Virus record (IMG/VR): IMGVR_UViG_3300025617_001075
Location: 1 to 42,074 of that record
From: a virus
Length of the DNA stretch: 42,074 nt
Direction: 5' to 3' (one strand)
Made by a program: the position numbers and the translations under genes. Positions 23,584-30,841 of the stretch are shown here, piece by piece. Every line of letters begins with the position of its first letter. The stretch's first letter is position 1. The notes below the pieces were generated by a model. That model saw only the letters and a list, made by a program, of their open reading frames with translations, ran no database searches and was not told the DNA's origin.

Positions 23584-24060
23584 CTATCCTGATGGTGGGT
23601 CAAGAGTTCCCCCAAATGGGTTCGGGCTGTCGGGGTTGAACTCTGTTGCTGGTACAAAGGGTTTTGTTGGTCCTTTTTCTGGCGCTAAGGGGTCATCAGC
23701 ATCTACACCGCCAACGAACCCGTCACTAAGTGGCTCGCCGCTAGCAGTAGTAGTACTATAATTATAGCTGTTGCTTGATGATTGTGACTTGTACTGATAT
23801 TTGTAATTTTTGTTATACAGAGACTGGTACATCTGTGTTCTAATATTAGATTTAGCCTCTGCCTCTTCTGCCGTAGCCATTTGATGGTCTACTTCAAAAA
23901 AGTAATGAATTACATCCAGCATGTCGCTGGAATCCATTTCAGTAAGTCTCAGCCCCCTAACTATGGCTTGTCCGTGCACATATGGCCAAAGGTCAACTGC
24001 CCATGCTAGGAGCCCGATGGCTCCTGTGTAGGGCGGGCGGAGTACTCCTCGACTAACCAT
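23584..24060 (-). CDS. Tail assembly chaperone, downstream frame (GT-like)
   Basis: A 158-residue reading frame directly before the tape measure. It overlaps the upstream chaperone frame by 55 bases in the -1 frame, the classic arrangement in which a ribosomal frameshift makes a longer fusion. Its first half holds LLAWAVDLWPYVHGQAIVRGL and MLDVIHYFFEVDHQMATAEEAEAK. The second half is low complexity, rich in Tyr, Ser, Asn and Lys, then Pro and Gly. I see no canonical X-XXY-YYZ slip heptamer in the overlap. The ATG at 24060 has GGGAG ten bases upstream, so an independent start is also possible. Confidence 0.75.
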   Translation of the reverse strand: MVSRGVLRPPYTGAIGLLAWAVDLWPYVHGQAIVRGLRLTEMDSSDMLDVIHYFFEVDHQMATAEEAEAKSNIRTQMYQSLYNKNYKYQYKSQSSSNSYNYSTTTASGEPLSDGFVGGVDADDPLAPEKGPTKPFVPATEFNPDSPNPFGGTLDPPSG

Positions 24061-24344
24061 GCCGTAATATCTCCCAGAGTTTCGACCGTAACAATAGTGG
24101 TCGGGTCGTTCAGGAGGGCATCAAACCTTGTGTAGCTTTCGGGCTTCAAAGCGGTAGCAAAGAATTCATTAATTGTTCTAGCTGCAGCAGCCCCATCGTC
24201 GTCAGAGCTGTTAGCCGCAAGCTCGAGAAGAGCGCGTCCCTGAAGGTTCGGGTGACAGTTAAACTCTTGCCCGTGCAGTTTAAACGAAATTGGCTCCTGG
24301 GAAACCTCTCCGCCTGCACCAAAATCTTTGAATCTGTTTGTCAT
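24006..24344 (-). CDS. Tail assembly chaperone, upstream frame (G-like)
   Basis: A 112-residue acidic helical protein located before the tape measure: SFKLHGQEFNCHPNLQGRALLELAAN, TINEFFATALKPESYTRFDALL and ETLGDITAWLVEEY. This composition and position are those of the upstream (G-type) chaperone of siphoviruses, which coats the tape measure during tail assembly. The ATG has GAGGAATAAC upstream. The last 55 bases overlap the next frame. A 62-base gap to the gp10-like gene holds a weak 5-bp hairpin only. Confidence 0.75.
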   Translation of the reverse strand: MTNRFKDFGAGGEVSQEPISFKLHGQEFNCHPNLQGRALLELAANSSDDDGAAAARTINEFFATALKPESYTRFDALLNDPTTIVTVETLGDITAWLVEEYSARPTQEPSGS

Positions 24345-24406
24345 GTTATTCCTCTATCTTTTGTCTAAGACGCCACATTTTGTAGTGCGTCATTGTTACT
24401 ATCTTA

Positions 24407-24790
24407 TCAAGTCCTTACTGACCTAAGAGCTCTCGTAAGATAGGGATTTGGCTTCGTGCCAGGGTGTCTGACCAAGTGCGTCATGACTATTTGACCCTTT
24501 GACTGGAAGCGTAAAACTTGTTTTTTATCGGGCTTAATTAGGTGGGGCCTAGACCCTTCGTGGTGTAGGTAGGCGTGCCTCACGTTGGAGCCAATTTTGA
24601 TGTACTGTCCTCGAGGGTCCCTGTAGTGTCGCATGTGCAGTGAAGACCTAAGAGCCCCCGTTCGCACTCCTACCAGCCTTTTAGCTCTGGCAAGGATTCT
24701 CCTACCCTTATTCCTAAGAAACACCCCAACTGGCAACTTGGGGTCCCTAAGGAACAAATCAATAGCTCGTCCGTTTATTTGAATATCCAC
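24407..24790 (-). CDS. HK97 gp10-like tail completion/minor capsid protein
   Basis: A 127-residue basic protein: FLRNKGRRILARAKRLVGVRTGALRSS near residues 24-50, IKIGSNVRHAYLHHEGSRPHL and a terminal HPGTKPNPYLTRALRSV. The order of GxL-R-x-S, a V-x-YA-x-xx-EGxRPH-type segment and H-P-G-x-x-P-x-P-[YF]-[LM] is that of HK97 gp10 family proteins, which sit at the head-tail joint or tail end. The start is GTG at 24790, which overlaps the stop of the upstream gene (TAGTG) and has no strong ribosome binding site, so it relies on coupling. Confidence 0.82.
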   Translation of the reverse strand: MDIQINGRAIDLFLRDPKLPVGVFLRNKGRRILARAKRLVGVRTGALRSSLHMRHYRDPRGQYIKIGSNVRHAYLHHEGSRPHLIKPDKKQVLRFQSKGQIVMTHLVRHPGTKPNPYLTRALRSVRT

Positions 24791-25296
24791 TACGGAACCG
24801 CCATGGTTAGAGTCATACGAGTTGTCTGAAACCCACCCTCGGGCTCATCAGCATCAATGGTCGCAATCACTCCAAGACCAAAAGGACCAGCCTCAGACCA
24901 AGCATCAAAACTGTTCATACTTTCCATCAAAATCCACGCATCAAGAGCCGAAACATAAGCGGCATCCTGGATATCATCAGCCCTAGGAGCTTGACCGTTG
25001 TTCTGAGTAATGGGAACAGCCCTAGCAATCTGCACAGAAATAGTTGCAGTCCTGGGGTCGTGGCAACGGCGAGGCTCTGTTGCTTCGTCTCCTGGGGTGC
25101 CCAGATACATCTGAATAAAGGAAACACAAACCTGTTCGCAATCCACCACAGGGGTAGCCATTGTGAAGTAGCGTCTGGTCGGCAGAGGCATACTGTAAGA
25201 CTCGTAGACAGAGATAACCCTGTTTAGAACTTCTTGCAGAAAATTAGCAAGGTTCTTAGCGTCGTCGCTTGCGCCGCTTACGTCAGTTAATGGCAT
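24790..25296 (-). CDS. Probable tail terminator protein
   Basis: A 168-residue protein. It has an N-terminal helix (NLANFLQEVLNRVISVYES), a central beta part (DCEQVCVSFIQMYLGTP, TATISVQIARAVP) and a C-terminal strand region (GLGVIATIDADEPEGGFQTTRMTLTMAV). This layout, and the place between adaptor and gp10-like genes, fits the tail terminator or tail-to-head joining proteins of actinophages. Four Cys residues (one pair DCEQVC) are present but not in a metal-site pattern. AAGGAAAAGAC precedes the ATG. The label rests largely on gene order, and another connector role is possible. Confidence 0.55.
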   Translation of the reverse strand: MPLTDVSGASDDAKNLANFLQEVLNRVISVYESYSMPLPTRRYFTMATPVVDCEQVCVSFIQMYLGTPGDEATEPRRCHDPRTATISVQIARAVPITQNNGQAPRADDIQDAAYVSALDAWILMESMNSFDAWSEAGPFGLGVIATIDADEPEGGFQTTRMTLTMAVP

Positions 25297-25312
25297 GTCT
25301 TTTCCTTAGTCT

Positions 25313-26452
25313 TTATGCAATTGCGATAGGTGTTACGCGGTCTCCCAGTTGGTATATAACATTACTTGTAAGTATATTGATAACTTCATCTACAGAAGGG
25401 TTGCCAAGACTCGGGCGGGTTGCATAAATGTCAAGAGTTCCTGGGTCTCTAGGCCCCAGTACGGCAAGAAGGTCTGAGTAGTTCGCGCTCAGGCGAATTG
25501 TTCCCTCGGTGTCATCGTAGAAAGCAGCATTCGCTAGAGTTTCTGTAGTCGTGTTGTTGAAGTTAGAAACAACCGCAGAAAGCTCCCAAGCGCTGTCATC
25601 TGCCAGGAAGTCCGCGCCAAGTTCGTTGGTGTAGTAAATGTTTGTCCCACCGTCTTGGTTGAAGTACAAGTCAAGTGCGCTGAGCTCGAAAGCTGGGCTC
25701 TTACCTGTGATGCGACGTGCACGGGGAACATCTGGGCTAAACACTCGAGAACGAGCTCTTGCCCTGTCGGGGTTGGCGACACGGAGGAACAAGTCAACCG
25801 CGTAAATTCCAGTCTTAAGCTCGTCAATGAAGTCTTGATTGTCAAGGACGGTGTAGCTCACGCCCTGGCGGACAACAGAAGTTACACGCTGGGGCAGCGC
25901 ACAGGTGTCATCGTCTTCATACAATTTGACAAGCTCATTGGCAAGAAGACGGGCTGCAGCTCTACCAGCCTGCGGAGGCGGAGAACCATATGTATATGTA
26001 ACTTCTACGTTGGCTGAAGTCCAGTTTGCGTTCGGCGTACCGTACACGGTTGAGTGGTCACTCAGGTAGTACGTGCTGGGGTCAATGATGTTTCCGTTGC
26101 CATCACGAAGGTTGTGGATTTTAACAACCTTACGTCCACGCAGTCGCACCCTCTGGTAAGAAGATGTTCCGTCCCCGAGGAAATCGTGGTGCGAGTATCG
26201 CGCCTGATTACCAGTAGGGATGTTCTCCACTTGACCGTTAATCAAAGTCGGAGTGTACCCCAGGCGGGAGCCATTAGCCCTGAGGTAGGGGTCATACATC
26301 GAAACGTAGCGCTCGGTAACAGTAGTAGTTCCCGTAAACTTACGACCAGACAGTCCCCACATAATGTAGGAAGCAGTCTTTACCGCCTCGTAGGCATAAT
26401 CAGAGTCGGCGTATTCGCCTAGGTCTTCAGTGTCTACCCAGAGGTTGCTCAT
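25313..26452 (-). CDS. Head-tail adaptor with long C-terminal extension
   Basis: A 379-residue protein. Residues 1-230 resemble the head-to-tail adaptor of actinophages: AYEAVKTASYIMWGLSGRKF near the start, then VTERYV, GRKVVKIHNLRDGNG, STYYLSDHSTVY, VEVTYTYGSPPPQAGRAAARLLANELVKLYEDDDTCALP-like and RVTSVVRQGVSYTVLDNQDF. After SRVFSPDVPRARRITG near residue 245 an additional domain of about 130 residues follows, rich in aromatic residues and beta strands, ending DRVTPIAIA. Adaptors are usually near 130-230 residues, so the extension is unusual; it may reach outside the neck. The ATG has GGAGACGC upstream. Confidence 0.75.
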   Translation of the reverse strand: MSNLWVDTEDLGEYADSDYAYEAVKTASYIMWGLSGRKFTGTTTVTERYVSMYDPYLRANGSRLGYTPTLINGQVENIPTGNQARYSHHDFLGDGTSSYQRVRLRGRKVVKIHNLRDGNGNIIDPSTYYLSDHSTVYGTPNANWTSANVEVTYTYGSPPPQAGRAAARLLANELVKLYEDDDTCALPQRVTSVVRQGVSYTVLDNQDFIDELKTGIYAVDLFLRVANPDRARARSRVFSPDVPRARRITGKSPAFELSALDLYFNQDGGTNIYYTNELGADFLADDSAWELSAVVSNFNNTTTETLANAAFYDDTEGTIRLSANYSDLLAVLGPRDPGTLDIYATRPSLGNPSVDEVINILTSNVIYQLGDRVTPIAIA

Positions 26453-26473
26453 TGCGTCTCCTTATTTATAAGT

Positions 26474-26526
26474 AAAGACGGGCAGCAGCGGAGTATCAAC
26501 ACACTCACGGCTAGCTGCCCGCCTTT
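26474..26526 (-). terminator. Terminator-like stem-loop after the major tail protein gene
   Basis: In the leftward RNA AAAGGCGGGCAGC pairs with GCTGCCCGTCTTT over 13 positions, with one G-U pair that would be an A-C mismatch in the opposite transcript. The inner 27 bases can fold further. The 3' arm ends in UUU, followed by ACUUAUAAAU. It lies 6 bases past the major tail protein stop, where many phages reduce expression of following genes. Confidence 0.5.
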
Positions 26527-26532
26527 AGCTAA

Positions 26533-27579
26533 TTAGGAAGTGGGGTCCTCAGACGATGCGATGATGAAGTCAATCGGGTTGTCTGGGTTGTAGTCATCCG
26601 TACCAGGAACGTTGTATCCCGAGGTCGAACCTTGGCTCTCGAAGTCAGAGACTGCGAGGTAACCGCGCTGACGCACAACCTCACCAGCAGGCGAGACAGG
26701 TGTCGAAGCGACATCTGCGTTCGTCTTGGCGAAGCGGAACGATGTGGTGGTCGGTGTAGCTGTGATGACGTGAGTACCGTTGAAGGTGCTGTCAACTCCA
26801 GTCACAACCACTGTCTGACCAGTCGTGAAGCCGTGTGCGGTTCCAGTTGTCAGAGTAGCGACGTTAGAAGTGAGAGACTTGTTGCTCACGGTGTTTGTGC
26901 TCTCTCCGAACCACTGGTGGAAGCCCTTCAGGCCCTCAGGTGCCCAGTCGCCACGTGCGTAAGCGTAGGGACGCTCTGTGGCAATCGGGTACTCCCAGCG
27001 GTCATCAAGACCACCAGCGAACGAAACGTTTCCAAGACCGTAGCCCTCGAACGTGTTAGCCAGCAGGCCGTTCTCGATAACGCGGTCACCGCTCTGGCGG
27101 AGCTTCGCGTAGGGGAAGACCCAGTAGAAGTAGGGGTTGGTGGAAGCACGCTTGCCGTCTTTAACAGCGAAGGACCAAACCTCGATAGCCACACCGTTAC
27201 CAGCGGGGTCATCACCGACGTTGGGGGCTGCCCAACCAATGCTCTGGTTGTCGGGGGAGGCGAAGCTTCCATAATTCTTACGGAGAAGCAGACCACCAGA
27301 CATCAGAGCAGTAAGCTCGGGGTCAGGCTCGCAAATAGCGATTTCCATGGTGATTCGCTTCAGAGTGTCGGGCGCTTTGTAAGACACGCAAATCGTGCCG
27401 TCAGCCGACTTTTCTGTGATTTCATCGCCCTCTTCGTACTCAGGGGTGAAAGAGGCTCGCAAAAACGCCGAGGTGGTGTAGCTGTCTCCTGGTTCGTTGA
27501 GGAGATTGCCAGCGGCGTCCAGTCGAGTGACTCGAATCGCCACACCTTGGACGCTGGCTGCGTAATCCTGTGTAGCCAT
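26533..27579 (-). CDS. Major tail (tube) protein with C-terminal beta module
   Basis: A 348-residue tail tube protein. Residues 1-230 have the actinophage major tail protein layout: an early GVAIRVTRLDAAGNLLN, then FTPEYEEGDEITEKSADGTICVSYK and APDTLKRITMEIAICEPDPELTALMSGG. NPYFYWVFPYAKL and the Gly/Phe-rich NTFEGYGLGNVSFAGGL follow. Residues 233-302 hold one copy of the HGF-type module found in the distal and minor tail proteins, after which the tail tube sequence ends. AAGGAG precedes the ATG. About three copies per tube ring would repeat down the tail. The gene lies before the adaptor and terminator genes, an uncommon order. Confidence 0.87.
   Translation of the reverse strand: MATQDYAASVQGVAIRVTRLDAAGNLLNEPGDSYTTSAFLRASFTPEYEEGDEITEKSADGTICVSYKAPDTLKRITMEIAICEPDPELTALMSGGLLLRKNYGSFASPDNQSIGWAAPNVGDDPAGNGVAIEVWSFAVKDGKRASTNPYFYWVFPYAKLRQSGDRVIENGLLANTFEGYGLGNVSFAGGLDDRWEYPIATERPYAYARGDWAPEGLKGFHQWFGESTNTVSNKSLTSNVATLTTGTAHGFTTGQTVVVTGVDSTFNGTHVITATPTTTSFRFAKTNADVASTPVSPAGEVVRQRGYLAVSDFESQGSTSGYNVPGTDDYNPDNPIDFIIASSEDPTS
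26674..26883 (-). repeat. Single HGF-type beta module in the major tail protein
   Basis: Residues 233-302 contain SNVATLTTGTAHGFTTGQTVVV, with a V-T-G-V-D-S-T-F-N-G core and ITATPTTTSFRF. It is a close match to units 5 and 7 of the distal tail protein array. Confidence 0.8.
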
Positions 27580-27610
27580 ATTAGTGTGCTCCTTAAAGGT
27601 TATTTCTTAG

Positions 27611-28525
27611 TTAGGTGTTGGGGATTGTCACTCGCATCGCAAAATGCATCGAGGGGTCAGAGAATACCGCTGCAGGGCGGTACGCTTTGATTCTCATGTT
27701 ATTAATTGTAACATCTGCACCTTGAGCCAAGTTTTCATTGACGATTTCAATTTTGCCAAGATGCACGTTAACGTGCCCAGTCGCATACATCCACTTGTTA
27801 GTGGCAGAAGCAGCAGCCCCTGTTGCACCGATTGGGCCGTTACCTGAGTATCCTGAGCCAATGACGACATGGGTTCCCAGACGTGTCATTGCACGGCCTG
27901 AACCCTCATCTTCGCCCTTTTTGTAGATAAGGCGAGAACCTAGATTTGAGGCAAGGTCGCGGGTCATGTGAATGACACCGTTCTCGCCTGTGGGGGAGCC
28001 AGCAATTGCCTGCTCCAAGTACATCAAAGCAACGCTGGGAGAAAATGCTCCAGCTACGGGAACCGTAGAAGCACCAGTCTTACTGAGGTACATGTTGTCT
28101 TCACCAGCGTCATAAACATCTGGTGACGTGGAGATGAGCCCCTGGGCGGCTTTGCCATCCCAGTACTCAAGCTCCAAAGCCTTCTGTGTGACAGCGTTGA
28201 GCTCTTTTACAACTCGAGCAAAACGGTCTTCACCAGGAAGGCTGAATGTGGAAGCAAAATCCTCAACATCGATGTAGAAAGGTCGATAGTTAAGGTGTCT
28301 TGCATCTGCTTGGTTGTCTGTCAGTTCCCCGTCAGCAACAACTGAGTCATTGACGGTGAGCAGACGAACAAAGGACGGCATTGAGTCAAACTCTTGGTCG
28401 AAACCACGGACCCAACGCTCGTCATAATCTCTGCCAGTGTGTTCGGTAACACGGGCAACGCTCAGGATTCCGCAGGGGGCAGGAGTCAGTTCTCCAGCGG
28501 GGTAAACTCCTCTGAATTGTGCCAT
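27611..28525 (-). CDS. Second HK97-fold-like capsid protein (candidate vertex/pentamer protein)
   Basis: A 304-residue protein. I do not have a firm family, but the layout looks like an HK97-type capsid subunit: an N-terminal arm, a helix VVKELNAVTQKALELEYWDG at about residues 105-124, a middle VALMYLEQAIAGSPTG, the strand GTHVVIGSGYSGNGP and a C-terminal AYRPAAVFSDPSMHFAMRV. Some actinophages encode separate hexamer and pentamer capsid proteins in adjacent genes, which would fit its place after the major capsid gene. A head decoration protein is the alternative. The ATG is preceded by AAGGAG farther up and AGGA just before. Confidence 0.5.
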   Translation of the reverse strand: MAQFRGVYPAGELTPAPCGILSVARVTEHTGRDYDERWVRGFDQEFDSMPSFVRLLTVNDSVVADGELTDNQADARHLNYRPFYIDVEDFASTFSLPGEDRFARVVKELNAVTQKALELEYWDGKAAQGLISTSPDVYDAGEDNMYLSKTGASTVPVAGAFSPSVALMYLEQAIAGSPTGENGVIHMTRDLASNLGSRLIYKKGEDEGSGRAMTRLGTHVVIGSGYSGNGPIGATGAAASATNKWMYATGHVNVHLGKIEIVNENLAQGADVTINNMRIKAYRPAAVFSDPSMHFAMRVTIPNT

Positions 28526-28565
28526 TTCCTGTTATTCTCCTTGCTTTCCTGAGCGTTGCCTCGTG

Positions 28566-28585
28566 TTACTTACTTACTTACTTAG
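28566..28585 (-). repeat. Tandem TTAC repeat (TAAG on transcript) between capsid genes
   Basis: Four copies of TTAC and a final TTAG lie in the 76-base gap between the two capsid genes. On the leftward transcript this is TAAG repeated, which puts TAA in all three reading frames after the major capsid stop. Confidence 0.7.
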
Positions 28586-28601
28586 CTACTGTTACTTCGG
28601 C

Positions 28602-30755
28602 TTAGTACTCGATGGCCGCAGAAGCCACGCCACCAAGGGTGTCGCGGAGGGCTGCAGCAGCACCGTTAACCTGAACAGTCGATGTGACCTTGATTGACTC
28701 AACGCCAACCTTGGCAACACCCTCAAATGTCTCAATGAACATCTTGTAGTCGTTGGTACCGACCAGGGTGGAGTCACGGATGACGCCGAGGTCGAGAGTT
28801 CCGCCGTCGAGGAACATGAATGTTCCCTCAGCGAAGATGTACCAAACGAAGGTGTCCTTGAACTCGGTCATCGCGCCTGTGCTCTGAGCAGCGAACACGT
28901 CGCCGTCAAGAGTGAAGGTCACGTTGATACCACGAGATGCGAGGTAGCCCTCAATCTCCGAGCCAGCGGCCAGAGTGTTGTCACCAGGCATCGCCAGAGC
29001 GAGGTCAGCAACCATTGCGTCCTTAACCCATGCGGGCATGATTACGCGAAGGGGTGCATCTGCCTCGAGGCGGTGACGCGAGCGGTATGCGGCAGCCGCA
29101 CGGCCAACCTGGACGAGCACGTCGCGACCCATGCCAATAAGGCTTGTGGACGTGACAGCTGTCGAAGCTGCACCAATTGCGGAGAGGGTCTGAGCCTCTG
29201 CCTCACGTGCGTGCTGAATCAGACCAAGCTCGTTGTGGCGAGCAATCAGTTCAGGGTATGCACGAGTTGCCAGGTTACCGAACTGCATCTGCAGAGTCAC
29301 AGCGTCAGTGGCGACGGTGTTCTCAGCAGCTGCGGAGACAGTCAGGCTGTTTTTAGCAGCGGGGTCTGGTGTCTCAGCGCCATCGTTCGCAGCAGTCCAG
29401 ATGCCAACAGCGTCAGCGTGGTCTGCGAGAGCGGGCGGGGTAACGAAGCGGATACCGCCACGGTCAGCCTGGAAACGGGGGAGGCTGTCACGCACGGGGC
29501 GAGCAGTTGTTCCCATTCCGAAGATGTCGTAGCGAGCTTCAAACGGAGCAACGTGTCCACCAGCAGCAACAATGGCCTCGGGCGAAGTCACAGCGTGAAT
29601 CTTCTCCCAGTTTTCCTGTGCGTCGGTAGAGAGCGTGCGCTCCTCGGGGTAGGAAGTGGTGAGCGATGCAACGATGTGCTGCTCTCCGTCTCCTCCGTTT
29701 ACACGGCGAAGACCGTGCAAACGCTTGGCCATAGCCTCAGCTACAGCGTCCATTGAATCGAGCGAACTTCCCGCAGTGTAACCAGGAATGTCCGCGCCCG
29801 CCGTGATTGCCACGGGAGCGACTGACTCCTTTGTTTCCATACGGCGGTCCGCTGGTACTTCGATTTCGAAGTTTTCTGCATCAGCAGCGGCGGTCACGGG
29901 TGCCTCCATAGTTTCTTGAACTTCCTCGGTGGAAAGCTCAGTTGGGGTTGATTGTTCTTCAATTACAACTTCTTCAGATGCAAGCTCGGCCTCAGCGGGA
30001 ACTTCAACCGAAGCTTCCTCTGCGTCCTCAATTGCTGCGTCTTCTTCTGCTGCTTCTTCGGACTCTTCGTCCTCGTCAGCAGAGAGTTCAACGACCTCTT
30101 CTGTAGTTGCTTCTGAGGCCTCAGCAGAAAGTTCCCCTTCTGCAGACTCCTCAGTGGCTTCCTCTTCTTCAGCGGAAGCGGTTTCAGCCTCATCGGCGAC
30201 CTCGACGGTCTCCTCTGCGGCTTCTTCAGTCGAAAGTTCAGCGGTGTTCTCCGCCTCGGTCGACGCTTCGGACATTTCCTTCTTCTCCTCTTTGTCCTCT
30301 TCATCGGAAGCGGGTGCTTCCTCTGCTTCGGCAGGAGCCTCGGCTGCGGCCTCTTCGGCCTCATCCTTCATTGGCTTTGCCTCATCGGTTGCAGGAACTT
30401 CCTCTTCCTTCTCCTCTTCCTTGGCCATTGCGGCTTCGGCTTCGGGGGCGGATTCGGTAGCTACTTCTTCGGAGGTTTCGGAAGATGTTTCTTCCTGAGC
30501 GTCCTCGCCGCGTACACGGGAAGCTGCATCGGCAGCCCGCTGGGCGAGCTCCTGCGCTGCGGCCTCGCGCTGCTTGAGTTCCCCGCGAACGGAGTCAAGC
30601 ATGTCGGCAAGTGACGTCATAGCGTCAACTGTGTGCGAGGAAGGTTCCTCTGATTCGACCGATTCAAATTCGCTGATAATAGCGTTCTGGAGCTCGTCGA
30701 CCTGTGCGTCGTCGAGTTCAGACAGCTGGTCCAGCATTTCTTTAATACGGTCCAC
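28602..30755 (-). CDS. Major capsid protein with fused N-terminal acidic scaffold
   Basis: A 717-residue protein. Residues 1-82 are helical coiled coil (MLDQLSELDDAQVDEL, LADMLDSVRGELKQREAA). Residues 84-300 are an extreme Glu/Ala/Ser/Thr low-complexity stretch. From about residue 305 an HK97-fold capsid subunit follows: RPVRDSLPRFQADRGGIRFVTPP, LATRAYPELIARHNELGLIQHAREAE, PLRVIMPAWVKDAMVADLA, GYLASRGINVTFTLDG and FAEGTFMFLDGGTLDLGVIRDS. Such an N-terminal extension works like the HK97 delta domain and is removed by the prohead protease, encoded just upstream. HK97's delta domain is near 100 residues; this one is threefold longer. The start is GTG behind AAGGAGGGACA. The 165-base leader has stem-loops. 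Confidence 0.9.
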   Translation of the reverse strand: MDRIKEMLDQLSELDDAQVDELQNAIISEFESVESEEPSSHTVDAMTSLADMLDSVRGELKQREAAAQELAQRAADAASRVRGEDAQEETSSETSEEVATESAPEAEAAMAKEEEKEEEVPATDEAKPMKDEAEEAAAEAPAEAEEAPASDEEDKEEKKEMSEASTEAENTAELSTEEAAEETVEVADEAETASAEEEEATEESAEGELSAEASEATTEEVVELSADEDEESEEAAEEDAAIEDAEEASVEVPAEAELASEEVVIEEQSTPTELSTEEVQETMEAPVTAAADAENFEIEVPADRRMETKESVAPVAITAGADIPGYTAGSSLDSMDAVAEAMAKRLHGLRRVNGGDGEQHIVASLTTSYPEERTLSTDAQENWEKIHAVTSPEAIVAAGGHVAPFEARYDIFGMGTTARPVRDSLPRFQADRGGIRFVTPPALADHADAVGIWTAANDGAETPDPAAKNSLTVSAAAENTVATDAVTLQMQFGNLATRAYPELIARHNELGLIQHAREAEAQTLSAIGAASTAVTSTSLIGMGRDVLVQVGRAAAAYRSRHRLEADAPLRVIMPAWVKDAMVADLALAMPGDNTLAAGSEIEGYLASRGINVTFTLDGDVFAAQSTGAMTEFKDTFVWYIFAEGTFMFLDGGTLDLGVIRDSTLVGTNDYKMFIETFEGVAKVGVESIKVTSTVQVNGAAAALRDTLGGVASAAIEY
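29856..30506 (-). repeat. Glu/Ala-rich low-complexity region of the scaffold
   Basis: Residues 84-300 of the major capsid protein are made of short irregular Glu-Glu-Ala and Ser-Thr-Glu units with almost no aromatic residues and few Lys or Arg, a strongly negative, disordered or helical segment. The DNA is a run of GAA/GAG/GCN codons, which opens long meaningless frames on the other strand. Confidence 0.85.
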
Positions 30756-30777
30756 TGTCCCTCCTTAGGGCAGTTAC

Positions 30778-30798
30778 AGTAGAACTTTTTGTTCTACT
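30778..30798 (-). other. Stem-loop near the capsid ribosome binding site
   Basis: AGTAGAAC-TTTTT-GTTCTACT: perfect 8-bp stem with a five-base loop, 23 bases before the capsid GTG and just ahead of the AAGGAGG ribosome binding site. It could affect translation, RNA stability or protein binding. Confidence 0.55.
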
Positions 30799-30841
30799 TG
30801 CTGATTAGTCGAGGCCGAGGGACTCCAGTGCGCGGTAACGC

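Noticed and set aside
24365-24390. Terminator between chaperone and gp10-like genes
   Set aside because: The stem has only five pairs (GACGC/GCGTC) with a long imperfect loop and no T-run.
26632-27690. A 352-codon open frame on the plus strand
   Set aside because: It lies opposite the well-supported major tail protein and its leader; its product is Ser/Val/Arg-rich without any recognisable motif, as expected of an antisense shadow.
29929-30498. A plus-strand frame encoding an almost pure Ser/Ala protein
   Set aside because: It is the complement of the Glu/Ala codon run in the capsid scaffold; its composition is explained by that alone.
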